A stretch of DNA of 64,000 bases from Stutzerimonas stutzeri (GTDB taxonomy: Bacteria > Pseudomonadota > Gammaproteobacteria > Pseudomonadales > Pseudomonadaceae): assembly GCA_019056435.1 (NCBI GenBank), contig CP077641.1, positions 4,030,001 to 4,094,000 of the forward strand, read 5' to 3'. Below, in pieces: positions 19,424 to 28,737 of the stretch. The notes beneath the pieces are model-generated. The model worked only from the letters and a program-made list of their open reading frames with translations. It ran no database searches and had not been told where the DNA came from. A program made the translations under genes and the position numbers. Position 1 is the stretch's first letter, and each line of letters opens with the position of its first letter.

Positions 19424-22275
19424 TCAGCGATGGGTGCGGCCGAACTTACGTGCGGCAAGAGATAGCTCCCGGAGTGCGTCCGGCGGACCCTGGATGGTCA
19501 CCGGCGCGCTACCGCCGATGCTGATATCCAGACTGCCCATATAGGTGACATTCGGCCCCGCCGAAGCCGCCAGCAGCGCCGGGCTCGGCGATGGCACGTT
19601 CGGCACGAACCGCGGCACCGGCACCACCGGCCCTCCATTGGCATAGCCGCGCAGGCGCAGCTGATCCAGCGTGGCGCGAAAGCCGTTGCGCCGGATTCGC
19701 TCGAGGAAGGCCAACGCCCCGGGCTCGCGCACCACTTCCTGCGGCTGTACATGCTCACCGGCGTGGACCACGCCAGCCGGCTGGTACTTGCCGCCCGGGC
19801 CGGTCCAGCCGCCGCCGGAGAAGCCTGCGGGCGCTGGGCCCGGTTCCTGGAGCGTGTAAGGCTGACTGAAGTCGTACTGCGCGCCGACCTGAACCATCAC
19901 CTTGGTGTCAGCCAGCGCCGTCAACGCCTGCTTTACCTGCTCCAACGCAACATCATCCATCTTAACGCTGACCTGTAGGTCCGCCAGCGCTGCAGCCTTC
20001 GCTTTTAGATCGATCATTTCGGCCTTGATGGCATTGATCTTCTCTTCGGCGTTGGTCTGCTCGATGTCGTTCGCCGCCAATTCGATGCCTTGCAGCTCCT
20101 TGATGAAGCCCTCGAAGCCGTAAGTGCTCTCTCCAGCCGCCGCCAGGTCTTGCAACATCTTCAGTGCGGCCTGCGCCTGGGCCTTGGCGACTTCGAGATC
20201 ACCGGCCAACAATGCCTGACGAGCACCCACCTTCAACGACTGCGCGGCACCGTACGACGCTACGCCGCCGCCACTCAGCCCGGCCAGTGCCTTCTGGTAA
20301 CGCTCCTCGATCTTCACGCGATCCGCGCGAACCCTTTCGAGCTCCTGAGTAGCCGCCTTCTCGGCCGCAACCAACTGCTTACCGGCGGCTTCGGCGGATT
20401 TGATCAGACGGGACTGTTGGCTCTCGATTTCCGCAATGTACTGCCGACGGCTCTCAAGCTCTTTGTCTCGGTTTTTTTGCAGCTGCTCGCTGAGCTGCGA
20501 CTCCTGCGCTACCTCCCCTTCGGATATGCCGTACAGCTTTTGCTCGAAGACGCGAATCTTTTCTTCCAATTCTGCCGCCCAGGCATCCAGATGCTCCGGG
20601 GCGAAGAACTTCATCAGCAGTGGGACAGTCGCGGAGCCAAAGAAACTCGAGCCTGTGCGTGCGGCGTTTACCTCATCCAAGGCACGCTTCAACTTTTCCA
20701 GTTCACGCACCTGCTGAGCCGTCTCCTCGGAACCGGAAGTGAGCTGCGCGGCAGTAAACGCGACCTTGTCAGCGAAGCCAGCGAATTCACTAGCAGCCGT
20801 TACGGTCCAGCCAGCAAGGGTCGCCATCGCCGCCGCGATTTGAGCGAGCCCGCTCACTATCTCAGGGTCGGAAACTGTGTCAGCAAGTTCGTTGATTGCA
20901 CCGATCAGTCCGCTGACATCCGCTTGCCCGATTGCCTTGTTCCAGCGATCAGTCAAGTCGGTCATGGCGCCACCGACGGTATCGGGCAGCGTCTCGGCTT
21001 CCTTGCGCAGCACATCAAGCTGGGATGTCAACGCGTCGGTGACGATGGCGCTGGTGAGCTGCCCCTGCGCCGCCATTTCCTTCAGCGCACCAACGGGCAC
21101 GCCGATTCCATCGGCCAGCGCCTGCATCAAGCGCGGCGCCTGCTCGGCAACGCTATTGAACTCATCGCCGCGCAGCGCCCCGGACCCAAGCGCTTGCGCA
21201 AACTGGATCACGCCGTTCTCCGCCTCTGCGGCACTTGCACCTGAAACCCGAAATGAAGTGGCCACCGCTTCGGTTACCAGAAGTATTTCGGCCTGGCTGC
21301 GACCGGCCTCCTTCAATGGACGGCCGATCCGGCCATACAAGGTTACAAGCGATGCCATCGGTGTTTCGGTTGCTCTGGCGATGGACTCCAGCCCGGCCTG
21401 AGCTGCGTTGAATTCCTCCTGCGATTCAGTCGCCAGTTTTAAGCGTGCATTCATCAGCGTGTAGGCATCAGTAATGGAGGCGACACCTTGCACTGCGCGG
21501 ACGGCTGCAAAGGCCCCGCCTATTACCCCTCCCGTTGCAACCAGCGAGCTCGCGCCGGCTGCACGTATGCGAGTTTGATCAACGAGCAAGCCCTTCATCG
21601 CGGCTCGCGTTTCTTGCACGCGCTGCGTAAGGGCTCTTTGCGCCACTGCCAGCTCGGCAGCAGTCAAGTTGCCCGAGCGGCGAAGCAGCTCGTAGTTTCG
21701 CTGAGTCTGTCCCAGCTCCGCCTGCAGCGCTCGGTACCGATTGACACCCAGATCAGCGCGCGCCGCTTCAAGGTTGGCGAGCCGCTGCTCACGGGTAACC
21801 TGAGCAAGCGCCGCAGCTCTGGCGCGGATGCCCGCGGCAGCCTGCTCGTTGCGACCACCCGCTTGTGCTGCCTCAAGCTCCTCGTTAGCCGTTGCTGCTC
21901 CATGGCGAGGTTGCGAGTGTCTACGCCGGCCGCTTGCAGCTCACGGCGGCGGCCAACAAGACGGCCTTGCGCAGTAGCCTCGGCCCGCTCCAAACGCCGG
22001 AGTTCACTCACCGCATCACGATATGACGCGGTCAATTCCTTGCTGGGGTTGGCCGTGCGAGCCATCTCATTGCCGAGATCCCGAACACGCTCGCGTGCGC
22101 TGCGCGCTTCGCGCTGGGTGCCCTCCAGACTCGACTCCAGCTCGCGGAAGGCATTGACCTGGCGAAGAGGCTTTTCCAGCGTCTTTACCAGGTCAGCATA
22201 TTCTTTACGGAAGCCGCCAACGTTTTTGGTTGCCTGATCGACGTCAGCCGTCAGCCGCAGTTCTACGTCAGTCAT
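19424..22275 (-). pseudogene. Tail tape measure protein, one frameshift
   Basis: 950 residues after restoring one base near 21889. The N-terminus (MTDVELRLTADVDQATKNV) leads into long helices rich in Glu, Arg and Ala, then a tape-measure core (GEFNSVAEQAPRLMQALADG-type segment around the middle) and a Gly-rich C-terminal part (FSGGGWTGPGGKYQPAG). Length sets the tail length, here roughly that of a 130-150 nm siphovirus tail by the usual ratio. The gene starts 7 bp after the frameshifted chaperone product ends. Confidence 0.88.
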
Positions 22276-22281
22276 GGTGGC

Positions 22282-22703
22282 TCACTTCTTCTTAGAAGCC
22301 GCCTTCAGGGCAGCAAGGAAATATGTCCAGGGGTAATAAGGCGCGTTGGCGTGACCGATCCGAATCAAGGCGTCCAGCGTGCGATCGAGGCTAGCTACCG
22401 CTTCGCCGGGCTCGGCGCCACCCGACCCAGCAGCCCGAAAAAATGCGGGTTCAGCTCCTTGCAGACTGCGATTACCTGCTGCAACTGAGACGGACGCATG
22501 GCGTTGATGCGGTCGTCGTTCAAATCGGTCATTCGCTTGATTTCACCCAGGCCGCATTCATCGAACAGCGCGGCATCCAGAGGGTCATCAGCGGGTGGAC
22601 TCAGCATTTCGCTCAGCCAGTCGCGCACCTGCAACACTGTCAATTCGCGGCAGAGCACAGCCTGCCCATCGATGATGACTTCTCGGGTGTTGGTAGTTTG
22701 CAT
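22282..22703 (-). CDS. Tail assembly chaperone, -1 frameshifted G-T fusion
   Basis: Reading shifts by -1 at the T_TTT_TTC site (22437-22443) and continues FFRAAGSGGAEPGEAVAS to ALKAASKKK, stopping at 22282. The fused product is about 140 residues. In lambda and many siphoviruses the G and GT proteins, made in a fixed ratio by such slippage, chaperone the tape measure. The open -1 frame, the ideal heptamer and the location directly before the tape measure make this a programmed event rather than an error. Confidence 0.82.
22395..22703 (-). CDS. Tail assembly chaperone, G-type product
   Basis: 102 residues from MQTTNTREVIIDGQAVLCRE to LGRVAPSPAKR. It is the unshifted product ending at the TAG at 22395. 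Small acidic helical protein (WLSEMLSPPADDPLDAALFD) typical of minor tail assembly proteins. The upstream terminator hairpin at 22720-22741 lies 17 bp before its start. Confidence 0.8.
   Translation of the reverse strand: MQTTNTREVIIDGQAVLCRELTVLQVRDWLSEMLSPPADDPLDAALFDECGLGEIKRMTDLNDDRINAMRPSQLQQVIAVCKELNPHFFGLLGRVAPSPAKR
22437..22443 (-). other. Slippery heptanucleotide for -1 frameshifting
   Basis: On the minus strand the codons CAT TTT TTC give T_TTT_TTC, a perfect X_XXY_YYZ site. Both P- and A-site tRNAs can re-pair after slipping back one base. Confidence 0.82.
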
Positions 22704-22719
22704 ACGTTCTCCGGGCAAC

Positions 22720-22741
22720 AAAAAACCCGCCGAAGCGGGTT
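22720..22741 (-). terminator. Intrinsic terminator after the zinc-ribbon gene
   Basis: AACCCGC, CGAA loop, GCGGGTT, followed on the minus strand by a run of Ts. It closes the accessory gene at 22763-23106 and stands before the tail chaperone. Confidence 0.8.
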
Positions 22742-22762
22742 GAGATGTAGGACATGTGCGGG

Positions 22763-23106
22763 CTAAAGCAGCGAGATAAAGCTGGTCAGCCCCCAGAAAA
22801 GAATGATCAGAATAATGGCCGCCGGAATCGTTGCTATCGCCCACTTGACCATGAAGCGGACCATAGCTGCAAAGCTCATGTTAATGTCGATCACGACGAC
22901 GGGCTGAGCTCCGGGATAGGTCGATGTAACCTCACGCACTTCAGGGGAATCGCCTCCAATTCAGCCCTCCTCGCCTCCCGCTCCGCAGCTTCGCGGGCTT
23001 GTTGCTCCTCGTACGACTCGTAGTTCACACCGCATTTCACGCAGTCGTGCGGGCTCCTCTGCAACTCGCTCAGCGTCGGCTCATAGCTGCACTTCGGACA
23101 TTGCAT
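22763..23106 (-). pseudogene. Zinc-ribbon membrane protein, one frameshift
   Basis: With one C restored in the run near 22944-22947 the product is 114 residues. The N-terminus is a zinc ribbon with C3-x2-C6 and C22-x2-C25 (MQCPKCSYEP, HDCVKCGVNYE). A charged helix (YEEQQAREAAEREARRAELEA) follows. The restored frame adds a C-terminal hydrophobic segment (IPAAIILIILFWGLTSFI). It is an accessory gene set within the tail operon; function unknown. Confidence 0.6.
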
Positions 23107-23195
23107 CTGGTTTCCCTCCCAAATTTCCAGAGGCAGCAATGTATCAAACTGCCATACCATGGACCCAGCACTGTTGACAAAGCTAAGGACTCGAT

Positions 23196-23489
23196 ATGAA
23201 TAACATTCGAAAAGCCGTTTCGACACTAGCGGAGCTAATCGATCAGCTGCCAAACGCGCATCGGACTATAGACAAAGCAGGCCTTTACGCTGCGATCCGA
23301 TTGCTTACAGACGACATCCGGAATGCGGATGACTCCGCGGTAAATGGCTACGCAAAGGAGAAGGCGCACAAGCTTCAATGGCATGTGGCAGCTGCCCTAG
23401 GTTTTGACATTGATAACGGCCACTCGGCTGAGCAACATCGCTCATGGGCGCTGGGTGAGCTCGGGACTCTCGAATCCGTCGTGGAGTAA
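23196..23489 (+). CDS. Small cargo protein in the tail operon, unknown
   Basis: 97 residues, plus strand, opposite to all structural genes around it. It starts MNNIRKAVSTLAELIDQLPN and is mostly helical and soluble. The start at 23196 lies in a more AT-rich segment. With the next gene it forms a two-gene unit spaced by 2 bp, a typical moron arrangement. No family recognised. Confidence 0.6.
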   Translation: MNNIRKAVSTLAELIDQLPNAHRTIDKAGLYAAIRLLTDDIRNADDSAVNGYAKEKAHKLQWHVAAALGFDIDNGHSAEQHRSWALGELGTLESVVE

Positions 23490-23491
23490 CC

Positions 23492-23923
23492 ATGGCGACC
23501 ACTGTTCGTATTCCTCTGTTCGTAGGTCATGTTCCGAAGACGACCTACTACATGCTTCATCTCAATGCTGAACGGATCCCAGGGGTAAGCCTGCACTTCG
23601 CATTCGAACACTATGAAGTGTACTTAAGCCCGTCTTTGCGCCCGTGCGATCACCGCAACGGCAAAGCTCTGCAACTGCTAAGTATGGACTTGGCAGCCGA
23701 GCTGGCGGCGTATGCCGAGCCGATCATGCAGAAGCGTTATGGCCGTGCTACGGAGGTGACAGTGCAGGAGTGGTCATGTCCTGCCGAATGGCTGCCGTCA
23801 TCAAAGCTGAAACCACATGCGGAGAAGGCCAAAGCATTAATTCAGAAGCTTGAGAGTAGCGGAGCGAAACGGTCGATAAAATGCAAGAAATTAGAACTGG
23901 CAACCGTTACACCAATCAATTAG
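23492..23923 (+). CDS. Cargo protein in the tail operon, unknown
   Basis: 143 residues starting MATTVRIPLFVGHVPKTTYY, 2 bp after the previous gene, so probably co-translated. It is soluble, with a Lys-rich C-terminus. It lies antisense to the tail operon between the tail tube and chaperone genes. Products placed this way are often expressed from the lysogen. I do not recognise the family. Confidence 0.6.
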   Translation: MATTVRIPLFVGHVPKTTYYMLHLNAERIPGVSLHFAFEHYEVYLSPSLRPCDHRNGKALQLLSMDLAAELAAYAEPIMQKRYGRATEVTVQEWSCPAEWLPSSKLKPHAEKAKALIQKLESSGAKRSIKCKKLELATVTPIN

Positions 23924-24026
23924 GCCGTCCACTTTTTGCAGGTTAACAGCAAGGGAAACGACAAGCACCTCGCAAGGGCTCTTTCCCGGATGGCCGCCCC
24001 TATAGACTCGGCCATCCGGCAATTGG

Positions 24027-24819
24027 CTACGCTGCCACCGGAAGCTCCTTCTTGATCCGGAAGTACTTCGACTTGCCGGTACCCACCTTGGTCGGGTCGC
24101 TGATGACCTTGCAGGTGGATTCGGCGCCCATGAAGTCATCGACGCTGAGCCAGTCCTGCGAGCTGGCGGGGTTGAGGCGGCATTTCCAGAACCGGGCTTC
24201 GATGCGCTTCTTGGTACCGGCGGCGTTCTCGCCTTCGAACAGCAGCTCCAGCTCCAGGCCGGAGTTAGTCAGGGCCTCGACCACATCCACCGCAGCGGAC
24301 TTGTAGTCGACCGAGACGCTGTACGGCGCGCCGGGCGCCGCGGCGAGAATGGCCTGCTCCAGCGCACCGCCGGCGACCACTTCAATGCCTGAGCCGGTCA
24401 TAACCCAGTCGTCGAATTCGTCGAAGGTAGCAGTGCCCGGGGCGCCGTCCACGACGTTGGTGACCCCGTCGATCTCGAGCGGCATCTGGTCCAGCGCGAT
24501 GGTGCCGTCAACCGCGGCGACATGCTGCTCATCCGTGTGTCGCCGCCGGCACGGTGGTGGTATCGCCCCAAAGGATGCCAGCGAGCACCGGCGTGAAGAA
24601 CTCGCGGAAGTTGATCGCGAGGCCTACGCCAGTGATGCGGTCCACGGAGTCGTACTCACCGCCCTGCGGGGTGGTGGTGTCGCCCAGAGTAAGGTTGTTG
24701 GTTTCGATGGTGGTCTGGATGGTGGAGACCAGGCCGCATTTCTGGAACGGCAGGCCGCTGCCGGCGACGCGCATTTTCAGGTGGCCGCCAATGACGAAGG
24801 TTTCTTTCTGGACTGCCAT
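24027..24819 (-). pseudogene. Major tail tube protein, one frameshift
   Basis: 263 residues after removing one extra base near 24530. It opens MAVQKETFVIGGHLKMRVAG, passes through beta-rich sequence (GGEYDSVDRITGVGLAINFR), and in the shifted frame continues DEQHVAAVDGTIALDQMPLE and FDDWVMTGSGIEVVAGG. Position two genes after the tail terminator and size fit a siphovirus tail tube. Confidence 0.75.
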
Positions 24820-24822
24820 GAA

Positions 24823-25029
24823 TCAGGCCTCCTGAGTGCCGGCGACGATGCCGCGGGCGATGAGGGTTGCGCGCTGGGCCGGGGTAACCTTGAGCTTTGC
24901 GCCCTTGTCGTACGGCTTGCGCTGATGGGTATGTGGCTTGGCGAGAGTGACCTCGACCAGGTCCGGCGCTTTTTTCGGGGCAGCCGAGCCCCCTGCCGGG
25001 GCGGCAGTAGCGTTGGTGGTCATGTGCAT
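24823..25029 (-). CDS. Small head-tail module protein
   Basis: 68 residues (or 66 from the second Met). Ala/Pro-rich start (ATAAPAGGSAAPKKAP) and a basic core (KPHTHQRKPYDKGAKLKV) ending in a short helix (TPAQRATLIARGIVAG). Proteins of this kind sit between tail terminator and tail tube genes in many siphoviruses. Function not known. Confidence 0.65.
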   Translation of the reverse strand: MHMTTNATAAPAGGSAAPKKAPDLVEVTLAKPHTHQRKPYDKGAKLKVTPAQRATLIARGIVAGTQEA

Positions 25030-25490
25030 TACCTTTCGATGATGGTGTGCAGGTGCACCGGAATCAGCACGCTGGCAGCGCGCTCACCGTTGCCTGGCGG
25101 GAATTGCTCGGGCGCGCCGACGGTTATGCCTTTGATGCCGCGCGGGAGCCACCGAGGGAACTGGCCCTCGGCTGGCATGAGTACGCACAGCAGATCGTGC
25201 TCGAGGTCGTCGAGCGCATCCTCGTAGGCATCCAGGCCGACATCGACCGCGCCGATGACGTAGAAGCCGTTGAACTTGATCAGCGCTCCCGCAGCGGCTT
25301 TCGGCGCGAGATCTTTGCCCTTCTGTAGACAGATGATCGGAAAGCCAATGTCCGCCGACTTGAGCACCTCGTTGAACCAGCCGGTGCGCACGTTGTGACC
25401 GGCGTTGGTGGAGCAACCATTGGCAACGGTGACCGTGCCCAGCTGCTGGACCAGGGCCTTACGGCCCAGGGTGAGTGGGTTGCGGTTCAT
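25029..25490 (-). CDS. Tail completion/terminator protein
   Basis: 153 residues from MNRNPLTLGRKALVQQLGTV. The mixed alpha/beta sequence (FYVIGAVDVGLDAYEDALDD, LLCVLMPAEG) and gene position match gpU/gpZ-type proteins that cap the tail for joining to the head. It overlaps both neighbours by a few bases. Intact. Confidence 0.68.
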   Translation of the reverse strand: MNRNPLTLGRKALVQQLGTVTVANGCSTNAGHNVRTGWFNEVLKSADIGFPIICLQKGKDLAPKAAAGALIKFNGFYVIGAVDVGLDAYEDALDDLEHDLLCVLMPAEGQFPRWLPRGIKGITVGAPEQFPPGNGERAASVLIPVHLHTIIER

Positions 25491-25808
25491 TTCTGCTCCA
25501 TGCAGGCGGCAGTGGCCATATGGCCGTCGTCTTCGAGGATGTCCTCGATCAGATAGCGCCGCTTGCGGTAGACGAAGATGCCGCCACGCCCTACCCCGCA
25601 CGGCACCGATTGACGGCGCCAAGTGATGCCGACCGCATCGCTGCGATACAGGCCCTCCGGCCCGTTAATCTGCAGGTTGTGGTCAAGCATGAGCGGCACG
25701 TTGCGGACAACCTGGCCGTCAGGGTGGATGAATTCCCCCCTCGCCGTCGCTCAGGGACGCCATGATCACGGCGTCCATGTCGGCGATGCAGTCACCGAAG
25801 CCGGCCAT
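25487..25808 (-). pseudogene. Head-tail connector (FII-like), one frameshift
   Basis: 106 residues after removing one extra base in the C6 run at 25735-25740. It begins MAGFGDCIADMDAVIMASLS and continues EFIHPDGQVVRNVPLMLDHN. An N-terminal helix followed by a beta barrel-like part (RYLIEDILEDDGHMATAACM) is the pattern of lambda FII/gp17-type connectors. It starts 3 bp after the capsid gene stop. Confidence 0.65.
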
Positions 25809-25810
25809 GC

Positions 25811-26809
25811 TCAGATCTTCAGTTCGCGCACGGACGCCGGGCGGGTGCACAGGTGCAGCGGGTTGGACTGAGCCTCACCTTCGACGCCCTTGTCGAACTT
25901 CATGCGCTCCAGCTTGGCGTAATAGGGCATACCCTCGGTGTTGACCGTCTCTGTGTAATCGGCCGGCGCGAAGGCACTGATGAACAGCTCCGGCACGCCT
26001 GTCGGGACCACGAAGGCGCGGTCAGCTGGGACGAAGGCATTGCCATTCAACTGCCCCTTGTAGCGCTCCCAGGTGATCCCGCCGAACTCGAACGGCACAC
26101 GGCGATCGCCCATCAAGGCAGCAGCTGCCTGCCAGCCGAGGTAAGCCTCGCGAACCTTCGGATGGCCGATCAGCTTCGCCCAGAACTGCTTACCGCAGTA
26201 GGCGTGCGCCCCAGTGCTGGTGACAGCGCCCAGCGCATCCTCCTGTGCGTCGAGCACCTCGACGCATTTGACGCTGACATCAGTATCGTCGTTGCTGAGC
26301 TCCATGCTGAATGCAGTGGGCCGCTTGATATCGAAGCGCTGGAAGATGTCGAAGAGCACGCTCGTGCCGTCAGCGTCCACAACCTTGCCCATGATGGCGC
26401 CAATGCGCTGGAACTCGTGGGTTAGATCGAGCTGCCGGCGAGCCTTCTCGACACGGCGGGCTACATATGCCTGCACCTGCATCAGCTCGGTGAGGCTACC
26501 CACGGCACGGATACCCTGAATCTCATCCGCCAAGATCTGGAACGTCTGGGGCAGATGCACGGTGTTGAAAGGAATCAGCGAGCGCTTATTGCCGGTCACA
26601 GCCTGACCGGGTGCGCCACGTGCAGCTGCCTTTACCAGCGCGAGGGTCATGCCGTCCTTCTCGATCTGTACGACGGTGCCGGCTACGCCCTGCTCCTCGA
26701 ACAAGCCGGCGGCGGCGATCTGCCCCGGCAATACGTGGTCTTCGTTGATGACGGTGAGCAGCGCGTCGACGCCGAACGCCTCGTCTTGAAAAATGGTGAT
26801 CTCGGCCAT
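25811..26809 (-). CDS. Major capsid protein, gpE family
   Basis: 332 residues and intact. It opens MAEITIFQDEAFGVDALLTV and has the lambda gpE-type features: an HLPQTFQILADEIQGIRAVG segment, WERYKGQLNG, FVVPTGVPELFISAFAPADY and EGMPYYAKLERMKFDKG near the end. It forms the icosahedral shell (HK97 fold). The decoration protein gene precedes it, separated by a hairpin. Confidence 0.92.
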   Translation of the reverse strand: MAEITIFQDEAFGVDALLTVINEDHVLPGQIAAAGLFEEQGVAGTVVQIEKDGMTLALVKAAARGAPGQAVTGNKRSLIPFNTVHLPQTFQILADEIQGIRAVGSLTELMQVQAYVARRVEKARRQLDLTHEFQRIGAIMGKVVDADGTSVLFDIFQRFDIKRPTAFSMELSNDDTDVSVKCVEVLDAQEDALGAVTSTGAHAYCGKQFWAKLIGHPKVREAYLGWQAAAALMGDRRVPFEFGGITWERYKGQLNGNAFVPADRAFVVPTGVPELFISAFAPADYTETVNTEGMPYYAKLERMKFDKGVEGEAQSNPLHLCTRPASVRELKI

Positions 26810-26829
26810 GTTGGGCTCCTAGAAATGCG

Positions 26830-26851
26830 AAGCCCCGCAGGTGCGGGGCTT
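26830..26851 (-). terminator. Hairpin between decoration and capsid genes
   Basis: AAGCCCCGCA and TGCGGGGCTT form a 10-bp stem. No T tract follows on the minus strand. The core is the same as at 19398-19421. It may be an attenuator or an mRNA processing/stability element that helps set capsid protein levels. Confidence 0.55.
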
Positions 26852-26879
26852 GAGGTATTGAGATTGCTGAGAATGGCGA

Positions 26880-27515
26880 TCAGGGGCGGATGATGATGCC
26901 CTTGGCCAGCAGGTCGGCGCGGCCGTTGGCGTCCAGACCGGTGAGCAGGCGCTCGATGACCTCGGCGTCGCGCATCACGCCTACCGCGCGTACGTCGTTG
27001 ACAGTGGCGTCCACCGAGGCGAACAGGATGCCGCTAGCCGTACGCCGACCATCGTCAGTGCCGGCTTCGTCATAGCCCGTGTATTCGCCCAGATTCGCCA
27101 GCACGGCCAGGATGAAGCCATCGCCCACGGCAAAGTCGGTAGAGCCATCGCTCAGGGTGAACGTCAGCCCACCGCCAGTGAACGGCTGGCCTACGGTGCC
27201 CGTCCCAACCCGCGCACCGGTCGGGTCGGTCAGATCGAACTTGCCACCGTTGGCACCCGCCTCGGTGATGGTGAGCTGGTAATCGCCGGTGATGGCTGCG
27301 CTGGTGACGGTGACGGAGCCGACGGTACCGTTGCCGGTGTTGCCGGCATCGGCGGTTGGGGTAAGTGCGTTGGCGGCAGTGATCAGTGCGATCAGCGTCC
27401 CCGCCATGAGGATGCCGGAGCCGGCGGCAATGACCACCTCCTCGCGGCTGCGGGTGCCGTTGGCCTCCGAAAGGAGGAACTCGCCGGCGTACACGCCTTC
27501 GGTTTTGATGGTCAT
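26880..27515 (-). CDS. Head decoration protein, gpD type
   Basis: 211 residues, start supported by AGGAGG upstream. The outer parts match lambda gpD-like proteins (MTIKTEGVYAGEFLLSEANG; SREEVVIAAGSGILMAGTLI; YDEAGTDDGRRTASGILFAS). A central Gly/Thr-rich insert (NTGNGTVGSVTVTSAAITGD) makes it longer than lambda gpD (110). It binds capsid three-fold sites and stabilises the filled head. Confidence 0.85.
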   Translation of the reverse strand: MTIKTEGVYAGEFLLSEANGTRSREEVVIAAGSGILMAGTLIALITAANALTPTADAGNTGNGTVGSVTVTSAAITGDYQLTITEAGANGGKFDLTDPTGARVGTGTVGQPFTGGGLTFTLSDGSTDFAVGDGFILAVLANLGEYTGYDEAGTDDGRRTASGILFASVDATVNDVRAVGVMRDAEVIERLLTGLDANGRADLLAKGIIIRP

Positions 27516-27563
27516 GCTTGTTTTCCTCCTTTCGAGGCTTGGTTGCGGCGTCGGGCGTAGACC

Positions 27564-28737
27564 TCACTCGGCGCCGGGGGGTTGGTTCGCGCTGGCTTGG
27601 GGGCCATCATCCAGCGGTGGCAGGTTGCTGATTTCCACCTGGCCGCTTTTGTTGGCCAGCTTCTCGAACAGCTTCGCCTTGGCCTGTTCGCCGGTCAGGC
27701 CGGCCTCGATCAGCGCCTGGGCTTCGTCCGGCAGCTTGGCTACCAGGCAGGCGGCGCGAACATCCTTGGCACGGTTGAAGTGAGCTTGCACAGCCTCGCT
27801 GCTGGCCAGCGCGCTGGCACGGATCAAGTAGCTGACGCAGTTGCTCAAGCCCGCTTGCGCGCAGTCCGCCGCAAGCTTCGCGGCCAGCTCCGCAGCTTCC
27901 GGTGTCTGGGGTTGCGGGTCGGGTTCCGGGTTCGGTTCCGGCTCGGGCGTTGGCTCAGGTTTTGGCTCGGGCTCGGGGGGCAGCTCTACTTCGCCCACCA
28001 GGCGCAGAGCGGCCTCTGGCACGTTGCGGTAGCGATTGAGGATCTTGCCGAGCGGTGCGTTGTTCACCAGGGGCTCAGCCTCACCAAAGACCTCATCGAC
28101 GAAACCATGGGCCTTCGCCTCGCTGGCAGTCAGCCAGGTGGTGTCGTTGATCATGCGGCGTAGCTCGGCGTCATCAATGTTCAACGCCCGGTGCTGGTAG
28201 CTGGCAACGATGCCTTCGAAAGCCTTGTCCATCATGTCCGCCATCTTGCGCAGCTCGTCGCTGTCACCGGCCATGAATGTCCAGGGGTTATGGATCATGA
28301 ACATGGCGTTGTCCGCCATGGTCACACGGTGAGCGCCACACACAGCCACGCTTCCGGCACTGAAGCACGCGCCATCGATCTGGCCGGTGCAACGCTCGCC
28401 CAGCGCTCTCAGCGCGTTGTGGATGGCGATACCGTCGAAGAGGTCGCCACCGATGGTGTCGAAATGCACCAGCACCTGCGAGACGCCATCGTCAACTTCC
28501 TTGAGGTCGCGGATGAAGTCCCCGGAGGTCACGCCCCAGAAGCCGATCTCGCCATATATGTAGACCTCGATCGGCGTGTCGCCCTCCTCGCCGGCCGACT
28601 GGATGCTGTACCAGTGTTCGGCGTTGAGCTGTGGCGCGTCGACGGCGCGGTTCAGGATGCGCGGCTGCTCCAGGGTGCTGATGCCCCAGCCACTCCAGCA
28701 TGACCGCCAGCGCGAGGCGGTTGGTCATTTTCATCAT
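27564..28737 (-). pseudogene. ClpP-like head maturation protease, one frameshift
   Basis: 390 residues after removing an extra G in the G4 run at 28684-28687. The N-terminus MMKMTNRLALAVMLEWLG joins ISTLEQPRILNRAVDAP and then the ClpP-type protease: nucleophile Ser in CFSAGSVAVCG, His in MFMIHNPW. A Pro-Glu repeat linker (PEPEPKPEPTPEPEP) and a helical scaffold-like tail follow, as in lambda C/Nu3. GAGGAAA precedes the ATG, which overlaps the portal stop. Confidence 0.82.

Noticed and set aside
20090-21244. 384-codon plus-strand frame in the tape measure gene
   Set aside because: Shadow; the minus strand holds the long helical tape measure.
22395-22443. Explaining the chaperone frame change as another sequencing indel
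   Set aside because: The site is a textbook slippery heptamer in the expected gene, with both frames giving sensible ends.
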